Shown here piece by piece: positions 37,046 to 49,061 of a DNA stretch of 64,000 bases (the stretch's first letter is position 1; each line of letters opens with the position of its first letter). The notes beneath the pieces are model-generated. The model was given only the letters and a program-made list of their open reading frames with translations, did no database searches and was not told where the DNA came from. This DNA comes from Tetragonia tetragonoides (lineage: Eukaryota > Streptophyta > Magnoliopsida > Caryophyllales > Aizoaceae): assembly GCA_038025085.1 (NCBI GenBank), contig CM076141.1:15564001-15628000 (forward strand), written 5' to 3'. A program made the translations under genes and the position numbers.

Positions 37046-37837
37046 ATGGTTAGAGATAATAAAGTACCTAAGCCCGATGAGCAAATGATCAAGGAGATGA
37101 TGTCTTTATTAAAATCTATGGACAATCATTTGACTATCATCGAACAAAAACATAACGACACTCCTCCACCTAACGAGAACGTGATCGCACTTGAGGCCCA
37201 AATCAAGAAGCTCGAATTAGTCTTGACCCAAAACAAGATCATAAGTGACTACATGATCAATTCTGAAGGGTATTCCTCTCACATCAAGGGAAAACTCCCA
37301 CCTAAGTTTTCAATGCCCGAAGTCTCCATTTTCAAAGGGACTGACGATCCAAAAGATCACATAAGGGCCTTTACTACTGCAATGAGCCTAAGAGGAGTGG
37401 ATCCTGACTTATATGTCCACCTCTTCTCACAAACCTTGGACCCCACTGTTCGGGCATGGTTTTTTAAGATCGGGCCCAATCAAGTTCAAGATTGGAACAA
37501 GGTGTCCAGTTTGTTCCTCACTAGGTACGTTGACAATGTCATTCAACCAATGACCATTAGAGAGCTTGAAGCTATTAAGCAAGGTGAAAATGAAAACTTC
37601 ACTGATTTTGTCAAGAGATGGAGAACCAAGGTTGCCGATATGATTGACCGTTCATCCGAGGAAGAGCAAATTCGCAAGTTAATCAAGAACCTTCAACCAA
37701 GGTATCTTGATCATTTAAAGTTTCAAGCCATCGACACCTACGCACAACTCAATTATGTAGGTATGCTTATTGAAGATGACATCCTCGTCCAATTAGGCAA
37801 TAATACCATCAAGCCCAATGACGAAGCCCAATCTTGA
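37046..37837 (+). CDS. Retrotransposon gag protein of the TR-GAG-type element
   Basis: An uninterrupted 263-codon frame. Residues about 10-75 are predicted coiled coil (Leu/Ile heptads) and residues about 98-200 match the Retrotrans_gag capsid fold (FKGTDDPKDHIRAF, VRAWFFKIGP, the SLFLTRY region, ENENFTDFVKRWR). In Ty3/gypsy elements gag assembles the particle that packages element RNA. There is no zinc knuckle and no protease after it; the frame ends at a clean stop. Everything else in this element is non-coding, so survival of this frame alone suggests recent origin or selection. Which element supplies the polymerase is unknown. Confidence 0.88.
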   Translation: MVRDNKVPKPDEQMIKEMMSLLKSMDNHLTIIEQKHNDTPPPNENVIALEAQIKKLELVLTQNKIISDYMINSEGYSSHIKGKLPPKFSMPEVSIFKGTDDPKDHIRAFTTAMSLRGVDPDLYVHLFSQTLDPTVRAWFFKIGPNQVQDWNKVSSLFLTRYVDNVIQPMTIRELEAIKQGENENFTDFVKRWRTKVADMIDRSSEEEQIRKLIKNLQPRYLDHLKFQAIDTYAQLNYVGMLIEDDILVQLGNNTIKPNDEAQS

Positions 37838-38519
37838 GTCATAGAGTTTTAGGCTAAATTGGAGAGTTTCTCCCAATTTCTTTCTTTTGTCGAGTCCAAG
37901 TCTTGTCTTAGGATCCCTTTTGAGCATTGAAATGCTTCATTTTGCATTGAATAAAATAAGCCTTTATTTATCTCTTTCTTTTCTCATGGAATATTTAACT
38001 TGGAAATCCAATGATGAATCTGAGTTGCTAAATCTGATTGAACAATGCAATGGACCTTAACTTTTGAGAGTAATTGAGAAGGACCAATAAATATATAAAA
38101 AAAAAGGGGGGGACACACATCCTAAAGTCGTACCAAGGACATAAGGCATTCATTTGGCACCCTACATTGTCATCCTTTTCACCTATAATAAAAGTTACCA
38201 CTTGGAGCCCATTTGAGCCAACAAACACAAGCCACTTTCTTTCTTAAACCACATTTATCCTAACCCTGGGTATGGGAAGTGTGTATCATCCTTGAGTAAA
38301 AAAAAGAAAAGAAAATCTCAAGTGATTCGAAAATAAAGAGAGAGTTTCCTTACCACAAAGTGACACCCCAGCACACTGGGGGCTTTTTATGGGTATTTGA
38401 GCCTTAATATCCCTTCTTTGGCAACCATCACACTGGCCCAACATTACAACCCAAAAGACCTCCTAGAGGTGTGACCCTTCAAAGATGTGTGTTCACTAAA
38501 AAAATATAAAAAATAATAA

Positions 38520-38551
<32 letters not shown>

Positions 38552-38584
38552 AAATAATAAATAAAAAAAATAAAAAAAAAATAA

Positions 38585-38672
<88 letters not shown>

Positions 38673-40060
38673 GCCCGCTAGGTTGAAAACTTGAAAGGGC
38701 GGCCTAGGCAAAAGTTATGGCATAATCAAAATAAAATAAAATAAAATAAAAAAGCCCGCTAAGCATATTCATTCAATGGCTTAGGCAAAAATGGCAAGCC
38801 CGCTGGGTCGATCCCCCAAGACAATGACTCAGGCAAAAGTTAGGGCACTAAAATTTCTGGTCCTCGAACTACGTTTTGGCTTGATTCCACAAGGATACGT
38901 AGGTAACCCCATAAGAGGCCCGGCCCCGTTAAAATCTCATTAATAAGTCTCACATTTCACATGTGATAATCAAAGGTTCTAAACAATCAGTTTTTATATG
39001 ACAACTCAGAATTCTAAGGGTTTGAAAGTTCTGTGATTTTTAGCCCATTTTAGAGCTCAATACTTTGAGTCGAGTTTGAATTGCCTTCATCTTCTCCCTA
39101 TCACAAAACATTCCGTTTGTTTTTTTTTTTTTTTTTTTAGAACTTAAGCCCAATTCTTTCATAATACCAGATCTCTACCTAGAATTCTCCACTTTGCTTT
39201 GGCTCTATACTCGCAACTCGTGACTTTGCAACTGTCATCTCTTGGACCTATGACTCCATCTGAAAGTTCGTCACTCTTGATATCATTCATCATTAGAAAA
39301 AACTTTGATCCACACTGGGGGATTTTGTTTCCCCCAATTCCGGTGAAAAGTATTTGAAGACTTTGGGTCTCATCTACATAAGGAAGTTACTTCAACGAGT
39401 TTGGTCGCACCTCAACAATAGAGGCATTGCGTATTACATGAAGACATCTCTAGAGAATACTTGTCGCACGACTTATGAGGGGCACTCTCCTTAAAAAAAA
39501 TATAAAAAACAATCTCTTATTTTTCCCTTGGACTCTTGGAGTATTGTCTGTTAGGCATACATTTTAGCATTACATGTGTCCAGTCATGTGCATCATCATT
39601 CATATCTAGGTTGTATGGAGCTTTAGGCCAGGTTATCATGACATTCATGTGCACATTTACATAGCACAATATTTGAATGCATTTCATTTGCATATCATTA
39701 GACTTTTGCATCATTATTTGATTGGGTGAGTTCCTAAACTTTCTTCACTAATTGGGTCTAATCCTTAGGGTTTTGTCCCATATCTTTTAAGGTCTTAGGA
39801 TGTAGGTGTGTCCTATAGAACACTGTTTTCATAAGAGTCGCGTCTTTTCTGATTATCGCATTGATTACACTCATATGCAAATGAATGTTTACGTATGTGG
39901 CTGGTTAAACCAACTATTTTGTCTGACCTTTTATACAGGTTCGCGTTTGACCAAGAGTCAACGCATCAGTTATCTTTATAATTGACTAACCACGTAGGTT
40001 ACTTGACCAATGGTCGAAACTACGCGACATTACTTGCACGTTACATTTACCATAATTTTT
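37838..40060 (+). other. Non-coding region after gag in the gag-only element
   Basis: No pol domain on either strand. It holds the AAT-type microsatellite, then blocks with cccgct, ggcaaaagttagggca and ggatacgtaggtaacccc (38690-38920), which I recall as typical non-coding parts of Tat-like and TR-GAG elements. A T-run lies at 39119-39139. Confidence 0.6.
38513..38672. repeat. AAAT/AAT microsatellite
   Basis: About 160 bp of ataa and aataat units, the second half a pure AAT tract of roughly 30 copies. It opens a meaningless Tyr-rich frame on the minus strand. Confidence 0.95.
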
Positions 40061-41270
40061 ATTGTGTAACCTACAGCACAGGGTTCCCCTTCGACTAAAA
40101 ATCGAAGGACGTTTATTGTCTAACCTACAGCACAGGGTCACCCTTCGACTAAAAATCGAAGGATTTTTATCATCTATCTTATTTCTAACGAAATATCTTT
40201 ATTGTGTAACCTACAGCATAGGGTTCCCCTCCGACTGAAAATCGAAGGACATTTATTGTGTAACCTACAGCATAGGGTTCCCCTTCGACTGAAAATCGAA
40301 GGACATTTATTGTGTAACCTACAGCATAGGATTCCCCTTCGACTGAAAATCGAAGGATTTTTATCATTTATTCTATTTCTAACGAAATATTTTTATTGTG
40401 TAACCTACAACATAGGGTTCCTCTTCGACTGAAAATCGAAGGACATTTATTGTGTAACCTACAGCATAGGGTTCTCTTCGACTGAAAATTGAAGGACATT
40501 TATTGTGTGACCTACAGCATAGGGTCTCTCCCTTCGACTGAAAATCGAAGTATTTTTTATCATTTATTCTATTTCTAGCGAAATATTTTTATTGTGTAAC
40601 CTACAGCATAGAGTTCCCCTTCGACTAAAAATCGAAGGACATTTACTGTGTAACCTACAGCATAGGGTTCCCCTTTGATGAAAATTGAAGGACATTTATT
40701 GTGTGAGCTACAGCATAGAGTCTCTCCCTTCGACTAAAAATCGAAGGATTTTTATCATTTATTCTATTTCTAACAAAATATTTTTATTGTGTAACCTACA
40801 GGATAGGGTTCCCCTTCGACTGAAAATCGAAGGACATTTATTGTGTGACCTACAGCATAGGGTCTCTCCCTTCGACTAAAAACCAAAGGATTTTTATCAT
40901 TTATTCTATTTCTAACGAAATACTTTTTTATTGTGTAACCTACAGCATAGGGTTTTCCTTCGACTGATAATCGAAGGACATTTATTGTGTAACCTACAGC
41001 ATAGGGTTTCCCTTCGACTGAAAATCGAAGGACATTTATTATGTAACCTACAGCATAGGGTTCCCCTTCGACTGAAAATTGAAGGACATTTATTGCGTTA
41101 CCAACAGCATAGGGTCTCTCCCTTCGACTGAAAATCGAAGGATTTTTTATCATTTATTACCTATCTTATCTCTGAAAAATATTTTTATTGTGTGACCTAC
41201 AATATAGGGTCTCTCCATTCGACTGATAATCAAAGGATTTTTATTGTGTGACCTACAGTATAGGGTCAAA
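40061..41270 (+). repeat. Tandem array, 54-bp units in a higher-order pattern, each with a hairpin
   Basis: Nineteen starts of a unit (motif acctacagcataggg) at 40070, 40124, 40210, 40264, 40318, 40404, 40458, 40511, 40600, 40654, 40707, 40795, 40849, 40939, 40993, 41047, 41101, 41197 and 41252. Spacing alternates between about 54 bp and about 86-96 bp. The longer units add a block with atttttatcatttattctat. Most units contain ccttcga, a 7-base loop ctgaaaa, and tcgaagg, a perfect 7-bp stem. Because 54 is a multiple of three, repeated peptides appear on both strands; I do not consider them genes. Confidence 0.93.
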
Positions 41271-41420
41271 CTCTCGGTCACATAAACCAGGGGAATTACT
41301 ACTTTATCCTAAAATGATTGTTTATCTTTAACTGATTGTCACCTCACTCAGTTTACCTGTTTGATTCATGCAGGTATTGGAACAGGAATACTTTTACATT
41401 TGCTCTATTCGAGCTCGGCC

Positions 41421-41431
41421 AAAGTGGGGGC
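41421..41431 (+). other. Polypurine tract of the gag-only element
   Basis: aaagtgggggc, three bases before the 3' LTR. Confidence 0.8.
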
Positions 41432-41434
41432 TTC

Positions 41435-43338
41435 TGTAGACACCAAATTGTGTCTCTGTACCACCAAAAACCCGATGATGATGGATATGGAATAACATGG
41501 ACAGTAAGAATTTTCGAAGTGTTCAAACTCTTGATCATTGGCATAAAGCCCCTCATTTCACCACAATCACATACCCCTTTTTATAGCCTTTCCGACGACC
41601 CTTACCTCGTCCCAAACGGACACCGGACTCAAAAGATGTGATACCACAAAGATATGGGACAAAAGAGATGCTTTGATTACCGCACTCCACGATTCAAATA
41701 GGATTCTCCTCCATTAGAGGAATAATTCTCAAGTGGGCAAAATTTACATGGATTTGTCACACAAATATATTTAAAATGACATATTATGGGTCCAAGTCCA
41801 ATAACAAAACGAATGAGATATGATCCAATTACCGCAAGGTATACTGAAATGGACACCTCTTTAGTGTTTGAGCCATAACTCCCGAAATACTGATGATAAT
41901 TGGGCTTATAATATGTCTAAAGAAATCCCTTTGAATAAGGAATCCAATGCAAAAACAATCAGATCAAACGGAGGTCAAACAAAGAAGTTATGGGCCGTCA
42001 AACTTTGTCTCGCTCCCTGTCGGAGCGGCTGAGCCGCTTGCCCTGGCGGCTAGGCAGTTAGTCCTAGCGGCTAGTTGCTTGTTGGAGCGGTAGCTGCTTG
42101 GACGCCAAGCGGTCCCCCATGAAAGGCGCATGTTGGACTATTTTGTCCGACATTTTTGTCAGTTCCGTCGCAAACCTAAACCTACCTCTATATATACTCT
42201 TTTCCTCCGTTTTTTCAAGGAGAACACAATGGAGAGGTCAAATTGAACCCTAGAGCTCTCTAATTAACCCTAATCTCTCAATCTTCATCCATCTCCTTCC
42301 TCCTTCACCAAATAAACAACTCTAATCATCCTTCCACCACAAAAACTGAACCTTTACCCTTTACACCACAAATAAACCTTTAATATTATTCATCTTCACA
42401 AGACAACACATAATTCATCTACCTCAGATCAAGAACAAGAGTCTTTGAGAATTCGTCCGTTCGTAAGTGAACATCCAAGTTATCCATCCTGAGGGTTTAT
42501 TTTCTTTAAATCAATTCTTTATAAAATCATGTTTTACTTAGATTATGCTTATGGTTGATTAATTTGCATGTTTTGATTATTATTTTGTATATTAGTATAA
42601 TTATCATGTTAGATTAGTTTAATTCATGTTTATTGCATGTTTAGTATAAAAATCATGTTTTTGCATATTTACATGTTTAATTAGTATAGAATTAGATTAA
42701 TTGCATGACTAGATCAATTTTCATATTTGTTATAATTATTGCATGAGAAGCATGTTCTTATTAACTACTTTTTTATTGCTTTGATTTAATTCCAATGAAG
42801 CTACTAACTTATTTATTGATGCAAGTTGGCAATTGGCGCGTTAAGCAATAACGGTAGGTTTTGGAGAATACTATCATCTCGTATATTTATTGGGTTAATC
42901 TTGCGCTTTATTAATTCATAGCATGTAATTGGATAAATCATGTGCAAAGCGATAACAATAGCAATAATTCATATTGTTCTACCCGCTTAGTTAATTCTAG
43001 GATTTGCACGACCGGATTTGTTTGGAACCGTGCAAATTTAATTATTAATCAAGATCAATTAGTAGAGGCCGTTTATTTAACGGGCGTAATTGGGTGCCTA
43101 ACACCTTCCCAATTCGTACCTACACCCCCAAACTCAACTTTGGTCATTTGGGTCATTAGAGTCAATTTATCCCCAATCGGAATTGGGGTGCATCAAACCT
43201 AAGTTGGAGTCTTTCTAGACTTTCGATTTGGGTTCTTTATTGGTTTCCAAGTATTTTCCTTAAAATTTGGTGGCGACTCTTCAATTATCCTAAACACCCA
43301 ATAGCAAAGGGAGTAAAATTCAAACCCTGGTGTTTACA
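41435..43338 (+). repeat. 3' LTR of the gag-only element
   Basis: 1904 bp, same ends as 33544-35225; matching TATA box at about 42187-42197. Confidence 0.9.
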
Positions 43339-43363
43339 GGTTGCTCATTAAGAGGTTAACACC

Positions 43364-45255
43364 TTGAGTTTTTCCGCAAAAATGAGTGCACCTAGTGAGA
43401 TGAGGGAAGGACAAATCATTAATCGTCCACCACTATTCAATGGAGATTACTACTCCTGGTGGAAGAAAAGAATGGAAATTTTTATCAAGGCTGAATACTA
43501 TGAGTTATGGAAAATAACTAAGAAGGGAGATCTGGTTGTAGAGCAAGTAGATGCAGAAAGTAAAAAAAGCATAAAGCCCCCGGACAAATGGACAAACACT
43601 GATGTCAAGCTTATGGAGATGTTAAAGATGTTAAGCTCCTACACTGTGGAGTTGATGCAAAGGAATACAATCGTATTCTAGGATGTGACACTGCTCAAAG
43701 TATCTGGAAAACCTTGGAGACTGCTTATGAAGGCACCTCACAGGTAAACCAATCTAAAATAGATATGTTGATTAGACAATATGAATTGTTTAACATGGAA
43801 CCAACGGAGACTATCAAAGACATGTATGCTCGGTTCAACAATATCTTAAATCAACTCAAATCCCTTGGCAAACCGTTTAATGAAGAGGATGTTGTTAGAA
43901 AGCTGTTAAGGAGTCTACCAGTAAACATTACATGGACACCTAAATTTACAGCCATCCAAGAAGCAATGGATTTGACCGTCATGAAGGCTGAGGAATTAAT
44001 TGGTAACTTAATGACTCATGAGTTGCAAATTAAGTCTAATAAGACCAAGAATGAAAAGGATATTGCTTTCCAAGTGGAGGAGATTCCTGAAGATGACTTG
44101 AACTTAAATGAAGATGAGATAAGCTTGATTGCCAGAAAGTTTGCACGTTTCTATGGCAATAGAGGAAGCTTCACTCAGGCTGCTTCAAATTCAGGGAAAG
44201 GTGGAAACTTTGACAAGTCCAAGGTCAGATGTCACAAGTGCTCAAGGCTTGGTCACTTCAAGAGCGAGTGTCCTGAGCCAACTGACAACAGGCAGACAGG
44301 ACAGCGTCCATCCTCCTCCAGGCAACCAGAAAGGTTCACAAAGAGAGAAGCAAGATACGTGAACATGCTGGCTTGCTGGTCAGACAACGAGGAGGATAAT
44401 CCAGAGAATGAAGTGGAAGATCTATGCACTATGGCCAGAACCGACATCTCTTCTAAAGCTAAAGAAACAGAGGTAGGTATTCTTGAAATTAAAAGTCAAA
44501 TTGCTTCTTGGTCTAGAGATAAATTGCTTAAGATGCTACTTTCTATGATGGATCACTATGAAGAGCTAAACATTGAAAAGGATAACATTTTGCATGCTTA
44601 TAATGAATCAAAGGAGGATGTAAGTGAACTACTAGAGATCAAAATCAATTACGAGAAAATGTTAAAAACCTTGAAAAACGAAAATAAAGATCTCAAAGAA
44701 ACAGTGTGCAAAATGGAGGAAACAATGTCCACTCTTGAAAGTAAATGTTTATCTCTTGAGACTGATCTATCTAAGAAAATCACTGAGGCATTAGAACCTA
44801 TATATGTGTGTGATGAAACTGGCCTATATGAGTTAAAATCTGAATATGAAAGCGTTAGGATTAATTTGGAAAAGGAACTTGAAAAAACTAAGGACTATAA
44901 ATGCAAGTTGGATAAGGTTCAAGAAAAACTAGTTCATCTTAACAAATGGACTAGTTCATCTCAAGCCTTAAAATGGCTAAATGATCACCACAATAGGTTT
45001 AGAAACAGTCTAGGGAAGAAAGCTAAAAAGGATGAATGGACTCCCAATACCAAATATGTTGGATTAAGGTATAACAGACTTTGCTGGCATTGTGAACAAG
45101 GTGGTCACTACAGGTACGAATGCCAGGAGAGAACAAGGTCAGTTGCCAAGAATAAGCAACATGTGAAACAAGTTTGGATGAGAAAAGACAAAGTTAAAAA
45201 TGATTCTGAGAAAAGGGACCCCAAGCAAATGTGGGTTCCTAAAACTAACAAGTGA
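43364..45255 (+). pseudogene. Sirevirus gag with two zinc knuckles (frameshifted)
   Basis: The frame starts at an ATG at about 43364-43382. The N-terminal part has the copia-gag motif PPLFNGDYYSWWKKRM. A frameshift near 43645 moves the reading to the frame 43714-45255, which carries the UBN2-like gag domain (LETAYEGTSQVNQSKI onward) and a first CCHC knuckle CHKCSRLGHFKSEC at about 44230. After a long predicted coiled coil (about 44500-44960) comes a second knuckle CWHCEQGGHYRYEC at about 45083. Two spaced knuckles and a coiled-coil tail are the usual large Sirevirus gag. Only one frame break was seen in gag. Confidence 0.88.
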
Positions 45256-46723
45256 CTCTCATTACACGCTAAGGTGAAAGAGAGCAAGTCATGTTATGTG
45301 GACAGTGTCTGCTCAAGGCACATGACAGAAGAAAAATCAGTATTTCTTTCACTGACAGCCTATGAAGGTGGAAGTGTGACCTTTGGTGACAACCAAACAG
45401 GTGAAGTGGTTGGTATAGGTAAGGTAGGTAAGTCACTGTCACATTCCATAGATAAAGTCTACTTGGTTGATGGTTTGAAGCATAATTTGTTGAGTGTCTA
45501 GCAACTATGTGATAAAGGGAACAAGGTCCTATTCACTGCTAGTAGCTGCATAGTTGCGAGTCATAAGACAAATAATGTTGTGCTAGAAAGAAAGCGGCAC
45601 AAAATGTTTATAAAGTTGATATAAATAAGCTTTCCAGTAACTCTCTAACATATTGAAACTGATGCCTCACTATGGCATAAACGTTTTGGGCATGTAAGCC
45701 TCAATACCTTGAACAAGTAGCATCACAGAACCTTGTCATTGGATTACCTAAGATCAATTCAAGAGTGATAAGTTATGTGGTGCTTGTGCTAAAGGTAAAT
45801 AGGTGAAGTCTTCTTTTAAGACAAAAAACATGGTAAGTAGCTCACGACCCCTTGAACTTTTACACATGGATCTTTGTAGTACTATGAGAGTTCAAACTCG
45901 TGGAGGTAAAAATTATGTTTTTGTTATTGTATATGACTATTCAAGATTCACATGGACCATGTTTCTTGTTTCTAAAGATGAAACATTTGATGTGTTTGAA
46001 ATCTTTTCTAATAGAATGCAGAAACAAGTTGGAGCGGATATACTTTCTCTAAGGTCTGATCATGGCACAAAGTTTGAAAATGACAAATTAATAAACTAGT
46101 GTGTTGAACATGGCATTGATCACAACTTCTCTGCCCCAAGGACTGCTCAACAGAACGGGATAGTTGAGAGGAAGAACAGGACCTTGGAAGACATAGCTAG
46201 AACTCTGTTGCTAGCTAGTGATCTTCCTAGGAACATGTGGGGAGAAGTTGTCATCACAGCTTGCTATATCATAAATCGTGCCATACTAAGGCCCATTATG
46301 AGAAAGACACCCCTCGAATTACTCAGAGTAAGAAAGCCTAACATTTCCCACTTTAGAGCTTTTGGTTGTAAGTGCTATGTACATAACAACGGAAAGACTA
46401 ACCTGGAAAAGTTTGGTGCTAGGAGTGATGAGGCTTTCTTAGTAGGCTATGCTACACAGAGCAAAGCTTACACGGTTCTCAACAAGAAAACTCAGAAAGT
46501 TGAGGAAAGTGTTCATGTTGTGTTTGATGAATCTAATGCAAGTTTTGAGTCAATGCTGCAGGATAAAGAAGACTTCCCAATTGGCCTTGCACCAGAAAGG
46601 GAAGAAGAAGAAGAAGAAGAAGAAGAAGAAGAAGAAGAAGAAGAAGAAGAAGAAGAGGAGACAGGTAATGCTGTGGAGGAAGAAACAGGGTCTACACCCC
46701 CAATAGTCCATGCAATGGACTAA
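45256..46723 (+). pseudogene. Sirevirus protease and integrase (broken)
   Basis: The protease starts near 45274; its active-site motif reads YVDSVCSRHMT, so the Gly expected after Asp-Ser is Val here. A stop at 45499-45501 cuts the frame. 45502-45800 is badly decayed, with several stops. The integrase core resumes at 45803 (YDYSRFTWTMFL, SLRSDHGTKFEN), has one in-frame stop near 46097-46099, and continues with APRTAQQNGIVERKNRTLE and FRAFGCKCYVHN. A GAA tract at 46598-46663 encodes a Glu run in the linker to RT. Confidence 0.87.
46598..46663 (+). repeat. GAA trinucleotide tract in the integrase-RT linker
   Basis: About 20 GAA/GAG codons in the pol frame. The linker is normally acidic; the tract looks like a microsatellite expansion. 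Confidence 0.9.
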
Positions 46724-46859
46724 GGGGGAATGAGTACTCCTGATGTAGGAACAACACCTACAGAGGAAGGAGCTGATCACAATGAGGACCCAAATGAGGA
46801 CCTGTTTCCTCTCTATAAAGAGATGATCCAGAAATTTCTGGCTTCAAGCCACGTTCTTG

Positions 46860-48485
46860 GAAACATCAGAGCTCTCATCCCATGAATCAAATCATAACTG
46901 ATATAAACAAGGGAATTCAAACGAGAGCTTCTGTGCAAAACTTTATGGCTTTTTCTGCTTTTCTATCCTATATTGAACCACATAATATTAATGAAGCTTT
47001 GCAGGATGCTGATTGGATAACTGCAATGCAAGAGGAACTCAACCAGCTCTAAAGGAACAAGGTCTGACACCTTGTTCGTAGGCCTGATAATAGGATCATC
47101 ATTGGAACTAAATGGGTGTTTCAGGAACAAGCAGTGGTTAGAAACAAGGCTAGATAAGTTGTTCAAGGATACAACCAGTAAGAGGGGATTGATTATGATG
47201 AGACATTTGCCCCTGTTACTAAAATTGAGCCAATACGCATGCTGATAGCGTTTGCAGCTCATATGGAATTCAAGTTGCAGCAAATGGATGTCAAAACTGG
47301 CTTTTTGAATGGGTACTTAAAAGAGGAAGTCTATGTGAAGCAACACCCTGATTTTGAAAGCAATGAGTCCCCTGACCATGTCTACAAACTTGACAAAGCA
47401 TTGTATGGCTTGAAACAAGCTTCTAGAGCTTGGTATGAACGTCTGTCAAAGTTTTTAATGGATAATGGTTATCAAAGGGGACAAGTTGACACAACCCTGT
47501 TCTTACGGGCTAAGGGTGAAAGTTTGCTAGTTGTACAAATATATGTTGATGATATAATTTTTGGTGCAACTAATCAATCTTTGTGCAGGGAATTTTCTGA
47601 GTTGATGATGAGTGAATTTGAAATGAGTATGATGGGTGAGCTTAATTTTTTCTTATGCTTACAAATCAAACAAACTTTTCAAGGAACAATGATTCATCAA
47701 CAGAATTATGCTAGAGAGTTGATTAAGAAATATGGCATGAGAGATGCCAAGGTCTATGACACACCTGTTGCCACCAATGTCAAGCTTGACTTGGATGAAG
47801 CAGGTAAGAGTGTTGATCAAACAGTGTATAGAGGTATGATTGGTTCTTTATTGTACATAACTGCTAGTAGACCTAATATCATGTATAGTGTTGGCTTGTG
47901 TGTAAGGTTTCAAACAAACCCCAAAGAATCACATCTTACACAAGTCAAACGTATCCTGAGGTACCTTAAGGGAACTGAATACCTATGTCTTTGGTATCCT
48001 AGAGGTGCTGGTATTGATTTAATTGGCTATGTTGACGCTGATTATGAAGCATACCTTGTAGACAGGAAGAGCACATCAGGCATGGGAACCTTCTTAGGGC
48101 CTTGATTGATCTCTTGGGCCTACAAAAAGCAAAACTCTATTGCCATGTCTACTGCTGAAGCTGAGTATGTGGCAGCAGCTTCATGTTATGCACAATTGTT
48201 GTGGGTAAGACAACAATTAAAGGATTTTGAAATTAATGCAGGTTGTATGGCAATCTTGTGTGACAACACAAGTGCTATAAATATCTCCAAAAATCCAGTG
48301 CAACATTCAAGAACAAAGCACATTGACATTAGATATCACTTTCTGAGAGAAAATGCAGAGAAAGGTTCATTAAGTTGAATTTTTGCAAGACGGAGGATCA
48401 ATTGGCAAATCTCTTTACTAAACCATTGAGCAGAGAAAGGTATGAGAAACTTAAACTAGAAATAGGCATGATCAAGATTACTTAG
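46860..48485 (+). pseudogene. Sirevirus reverse transcriptase and RNase H (broken)
   Basis: The first third (46860-47238) has several stops. From 47239 a frame of 288 codons holds LQQMDVKTGFLNGYL, LYGLKQASRAWYERL and the catalytic IYVDDIIFG at about 47550, then YVDADYEAYLVDRKSTSG. A stop at 48103-48105 separates it from the RNase H part (MSTAEAEYVAAASC, LCDNTSAINIS, KHIDIRYHFLRE). A frameshift near 48378 precedes the conserved terminal segment DQLANLFTKPLS, which ends at about 48485. Confidence 0.9.
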
Positions 48486-49061
48486 TTGTATGCGCACCCT
48501 GTTCCCTAGATGATTGGCTAGAGTGTGTCTACATGTTTTATGTGTGTATATATGTGATTTGTGTGGCCTTTTAAAGTTTTGTATGTCTATGCCAGCTCGT
48601 GTGCAGTAAAATGCATAACTGTATGACCTGAACTAAAGTACTCACTTTGGTCTATTGATATATCCCTTATTGTTCTCAAAACTGTTGTTATATAGTCCTT
48701 AATACCAATACTTGGACCCTGTTCCCTCAGTCACTCTGCCTTAAGATAAACTGTTCCTAACGGGCAAATTCGATGCATTTAATTTATTCCGTTCTCCTAA
48801 TATTTAGCGACGGTTGAGCTCTATCCCCTATAAATAGTGGCTAGATCGTTGTTCTTCATCATCACATCCCAAAATCAGCTCCCAAATTCTCTCTTCTTCC
48901 CATTAATTCTCTTTCTCTCTCACAAAATTCTTCCCGTTAATTCTTTCTCTCTCAGATCTCTTTCTCTTCTCCTCAAGTTTTTGAATTTTCTTCCTGTTAA
49001 TTCAAAACCTAATCCCTAAATTCTCATTTCTTTCCTGTTCTTCTCAACCCTAACTCAGACT
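48486..49061 (+). other. Spacer between pol and the third ORF of the Sirevirus
   Basis: No gene. A CT-rich stretch (48880-49010) precedes the ATG at 49062. A subgenomic promoter or leader could lie here, but none is visible. Confidence 0.5.

Larger units (their letters stand above)
33544..43338 (+). mobile_element. TR-GAG-type (gag-only) LTR retrotransposon nested in the Sirevirus
   Basis: LTRs at 33544-35225 and 41435-43338 start tgtagacacc and end gtgtttaca. The flanks ggttt and ggttg are a 5-bp target duplication with one mismatch. A primer-binding-like gttgcgactctgctgggga follows the 5' LTR and a polypurine tract (aaagtgggggc) precedes the 3' LTR; both resemble those of the Tat/Ogre side of Ty3/gypsy. 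The only protein gene is a gag at 37046-37837; no protease, RT, RNase H or integrase motif was found in the remaining 5 kb. That layout is known as TR-GAG. It would need enzymes from a partner element. Confidence 0.87.

Noticed and set aside
38496..38711. Tyr-rich minus-strand ORF
   Set aside because: Translation of an AAT microsatellite.
40185..41153. Repeated-peptide ORFs on both strands of the hairpin array
   Set aside because: They exist because the 54-bp unit is a multiple of three; no start context or conservation, and both strands are open equally.
40061..41270. CRISPR-like array
   Set aside because: Units are contiguous tandem copies without unique spacers, inside a plant retroelement.
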